From contig JAFGIN010000056.1 of NCBI GenBank assembly GCA_016929595.1, positions 32,969 through 96,968 on the forward strand: DNA of 64,000 nt, read 5' to 3'. Below, in pieces: positions 60,815 through 64,000 of the stretch. The notes under the pieces are model-generated. The model was not told the origin of the DNA. It ran no database searches and worked only from the letters and a program-made list of their open reading frames with translations. This DNA is from Chitinispirillaceae bacterium. Its GTDB lineage: Bacteria; Fibrobacterota; Chitinivibrionia; Chitinivibrionales; Chitinispirillaceae. Positions within the stretch are counted from its first letter, which is position 1, and the number at the start of each line of letters is the position of its first letter. A program made the translations under genes and the position numbers.

Positions 60815-63493
60815 ATGCAATTAGTACTTAAAAAAATAATGTTCCTGATCATCGGCTCAGTTGTTTTATCACAGATTGTCTATGCTCAGGCACCTTACCG
60901 GGTACACAAAAATTATGAAGATACCATCAGACTTGCTGTCATCTGGAATGATGCTGCGGGGGCCTGTGATGATTCCACCATGCCGGTGGGCCAGAAAACT
61001 CTTGATATCGTATTAAAATCTCTTGACACTTCAAAAATCAGGAATATCAGGACACTTCGCAATAGAACCGCTGATCATACGACGTGGGACGATGTCGTTG
61101 CACTCTGGGGTGAAGAGAAGCTTCCTCACTGTATCGTCCATGTTAATGCCGGCTGGTCTGTAGATTGGAATGAAAGGGAGCTCGATACCGTTTTCAGCAG
61201 AGCAGTAGCACGAAAAATCGGAATTGTATCCATTGGTGATGATGCTGCGAGTCTTGCATCAACCACATTTGGCTTCGATGGTGTTGAGAATGTTCCAGCT
61301 CCACTCAGTGATGCAACCACTATTGATTCGCTCTGGATCGGGTTGCTTCGGGAAAATGATAACAAGCTCAAAATCTATCTCGTCGATTCAATACTTCAAT
61401 ATCCAGGCTTAAACGGTATTATCTCCAATTCTGTTGATTCCATACTTAAACGCGCCGACATGCCATTTTTTCCATTCGGTGAAGGACGCTGTCAGGCTGA
61501 TGCAGATAAGTACAACATTCTCTACCCTCAGTGGATCACCATGCTTGGCTACCAGCAGGGATATGACGACGGAGAAACACTCAACGGCCCCAACGAGTTG
61601 AACGTACTGGTAGCAATTCAGGATACCATTAATGCAAAGCTGATCAGACGTGCAGTAGCCCTCTCCTACCAGCCCCAGTTCCTTCAGGATAGCATCGCAG
61701 CGCAACAGATCACCTATGATGCTATTATGTTTGCATCACTGACACATATGCTCTCGGTGGCATCAAAGATCACTGTACATGTAGATGGTGACAGCGTACA
61801 CGCCGGAGAAAAAATTAACATCCGGGCCGAACTCTTTGACCAGTACAACCTTCCGATAACCGACAAACTCGATCTTGTCCAATGGGAAATCATGGACAAA
61901 CTCGATGTTGATTCACTTTCGACGGAAAAAGGTGAGTTGACTCAATTTTCATCAACACGCGCCTGGCGCACAGTCACGATAAAAGCAGTTTTTCATGATC
62001 CTGAAACTAATGCGACTGTCAGCACCACAGCACCGATTGTTATCATACCGGGCCCCCCCCACCATGTAGATGCGGGAAAAGATGCTTCATCTGCCCTCCA
62101 GCGGCTCAATGAAGATATTCCAGCCATTTCGATTACCTTCAGGAAAGAAAACAAAAGAGATTCCGTATATGCATTCGTCCGCGACCGTTTTGAAAATTAC
62201 ATTCGGGTACTTGCAGAAACCGGTACATGGATCAGCACCGATTCGTCCATCGCTACTGCTACCAGGGAAAGTGCGGCAACAAATCGGGGGATCATAACAA
62301 AAGAGAACAGTGGCATTGCCCGGATCATCATTTCAGAAGAATCTCTTATTCCCGATACTGTTGAAGTCAACGTGGATTCACCTGGAACGGTAAAGATGAG
62401 CTATACCCGGGATACAGACGGAAATGGCTTTATCGACCAGATCGAACTTCACTTTGATACACTATTGACATTCGCTGACGCAGAATCTCTGAAAAAGCAG
62501 CTTTCTCTTAAACACGAAAATATAACATTTAAGATCAGTACCATTTCAGCAGGTGAAAAAAACACCGATTCTGTACTGATTATAAAAATCCATGAAGACA
62601 GCAGTAAGGGGCTACAAACCGACTGGCTTGTTGATGTCGAAGGTTCTATACCGGTAATAATTAATGATCAGGCAGATCAGTCAAAAATATATGTCAAACA
62701 AACGACGACTGATGGAATCGGGCCGGTACTCGAATATGCGCTTTATGCATATACTACCAGATCCGGAGCTCCGGATACAATGCTGCTTGTTCTTAGTGAA
62801 CTGGTCAACAACTCAGTTCTGCGTGAAACACGTCCTTCAAATGCTTTTACATACTATTCTTACGCAACCGGCCTTAAAGAAATAGCTCTGCTGGACAGAG
62901 CTCAAATCACTACAGAGTCACAGGATGCATTCATTGACACTTTAAAAATCATTATTGATCAGTCAGTAGCTCATACCTTTGTTTTAACTACCAGCAGGGA
63001 TCTCATGCAATATGTACATGGAGCTCAGGATGCTGCGGGGAACACTCCGCCATCGAAAACCACTTCGCGAAAAGTGCCCGTCGAAGTTATCGGGAGAAAC
63101 AGGATTACCATCTCGATCTATCCCAATCCGATCAGATTTGACAACAGCGGCATTTCTCAATTGCCCGATCACGTGCGAAATCATTACAATGCTATTATTG
63201 GTGCAAACAGCTCCGGTACACTGATATCGATACACAGTAGAAAAGCCCTTAAAAAAATGGGGAATTCATATGCAAAACTGCAGATTTATGATGCAGTTGG
63301 CAATCTGGTGATCCGGCAGCTTGAGGTGATGCAGGCAAAATCGACCCAGGATTATGGATGTATCTGGGATGGCTGCAATGAGCAGGGACGCCGTGTCGGA
63401 GGAGGCACCTACCTGATTGTAATTAATGGAGTTGATATCGATGGAATGACATTTAAAGAGTATCGAAAAATCGGTGTGAGCAACGACAGATAA
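60815..63493 (+). CDS. Large secreted protein with C-terminal sorting-like domain
   Basis: 892 aa from the ATG at 60815 (GGAGGGGG upstream); starting at 60797 would add only six residues, within the ribosome binding site. Signal peptide (LKKIMFLIIGSVVLSQIVYAQ). Residues about 30-310 form an alpha/beta, possibly ThuA/glutamine-amidotransferase-like fold of unclear kind. Beta-rich domains follow (about 310-540, KITVHVDGDSVHAGEKI, VPIVIIPGPPHHVDAG-like), then a Ca-binding-like DTDGNGFIDQIELHF. The last ~130 residues contain SIYPNPIRF, KLQIYDAVGNLV, WDGCNEQGRRVGGGTYLIVI, the FlgD-type / type IX sorting layout. Likely exported and cell-surface-attached; function unknown. Confidence 0.72.
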   Translation: MQLVLKKIMFLIIGSVVLSQIVYAQAPYRVHKNYEDTIRLAVIWNDAAGACDDSTMPVGQKTLDIVLKSLDTSKIRNIRTLRNRTADHTTWDDVVALWGEEKLPHCIVHVNAGWSVDWNERELDTVFSRAVARKIGIVSIGDDAASLASTTFGFDGVENVPAPLSDATTIDSLWIGLLRENDNKLKIYLVDSILQYPGLNGIISNSVDSILKRADMPFFPFGEGRCQADADKYNILYPQWITMLGYQQGYDDGETLNGPNELNVLVAIQDTINAKLIRRAVALSYQPQFLQDSIAAQQITYDAIMFASLTHMLSVASKITVHVDGDSVHAGEKINIRAELFDQYNLPITDKLDLVQWEIMDKLDVDSLSTEKGELTQFSSTRAWRTVTIKAVFHDPETNATVSTTAPIVIIPGPPHHVDAGKDASSALQRLNEDIPAISITFRKENKRDSVYAFVRDRFENYIRVLAETGTWISTDSSIATATRESAATNRGIITKENSGIARIIISEESLIPDTVEVNVDSPGTVKMSYTRDTDGNGFIDQIELHFDTLLTFADAESLKKQLSLKHENITFKISTISAGEKNTDSVLIIKIHEDSSKGLQTDWLVDVEGSIPVIINDQADQSKIYVKQTTTDGIGPVLEYALYAYTTRSGAPDTMLLVLSELVNNSVLRETRPSNAFTYYSYATGLKEIALLDRAQITTESQDAFIDTLKIIIDQSVAHTFVLTTSRDLMQYVHGAQDAAGNTPPSKTTSRKVPVEVIGRNRITISIYPNPIRFDNSGISQLPDHVRNHYNAIIGANSSGTLISIHSRKALKKMGNSYAKLQIYDAVGNLVIRQLEVMQAKSTQDYGCIWDGCNEQGRRVGGGTYLIVINGVDIDGMTFKEYRKIGVSNDR

Positions 63494-63508
63494 TTATTCA
63501 AGATTGCA

Positions 63509-64000
<492 letters not shown>

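Overview
The window looks like chromosomal DNA of a Gram-negative, diderm, free-living bacterium of the FCB group. An LptD-type outer-membrane protein and lipid A modification genes show the outer membrane. A PorV-like barrel and large secreted proteins with C-terminal YPNP/GxY sorting-like domains point to a type IX-style secretion route. PEGA and formylglycine-enzyme-like surface proteins, a K+-dependent-type membrane pyrophosphatase and a short primary-type sigma factor without region 1.1 fit Fibrobacterota (Chitinivibrionia-like) or a close relative. This placement is inference from gene content; no marker such as 16S rRNA is present.

Layout. 1-3 kb: an incomplete propeller-like gene and the pyrophosphatase hppA with a clear terminator. 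3.3-10.1 kb (minus): a compact operon of a fused E1 alpha/beta 2-oxo-acid dehydrogenase, a lipoyl domain fused to a ketoacyl synthase III, radC, a PaaK-like adenylate-forming ligase and a GT2-DUF2062 glycosyltransferase. 10.3-16.3 kb: aconitase, a short tandem repeat tract, a broken flavodoxin-like gene and a four-gene minor-pilin operon with a strong promoter that may give a leaderless mRNA. 16.4-22.9 kb: aroD, two radical SAM genes, a small coupled ORF, KtrB/KtrA potassium uptake and a sigma factor. 23.5-30.4 kb: an AnmK-like protein, an ABC-F protein, a polysaccharide deacetylase, a Trm112-like protein and secreted or anchored proteins (CBM9-like, FGE-like, PEGA). 30.6-37.4 kb: LptD, a PP-loop enzyme, an HI0933 flavoprotein, tRNA-Gly(CCC) and isocitrate dehydrogenase.

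37.5-47.8 kb is a same-strand block of envelope genes: a small CxxC membrane protein, a PorV-family barrel with an inserted beta-propeller, a giant M6-like protein whose zinc site is destroyed, and a peptidase MA/TolB/outer-membrane-barrel fusion with an intact HEXXH site. 48.1-51.2 kb holds two secreted SGNH-type esterases. 51.7-53.1 kb holds a methyltransferase and an ORF6N protein. 53.7-57.1 kb is an accessory island: an HTH/coiled-coil regulator with a promoter-operator, and a Septu-like ATPase/HNH pair (the HNH gene short) lying between two copies of a ~155-bp repeat that carries its own ribosome binding site and ATG. 57.3-60.6 kb is a lipid A or surface-glycan modification operon (ArnT-like, GT2, LAB_N, RmlD-like SDR lacking its catalytic pair). 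60.8-63.5 kb is a secreted protein with a sorting-like C terminus. The window ends inside a long heptanucleotide repeat tract.

The most novel-looking system is the E1 / lipoyl-KASIII operon, which suggests CoA-independent priming of an acyl or polyketide chain directly from a 2-oxo acid. Next are the PorV-propeller / pseudo-protease / active-protease surface block and the repeat-flanked Septu-like island.
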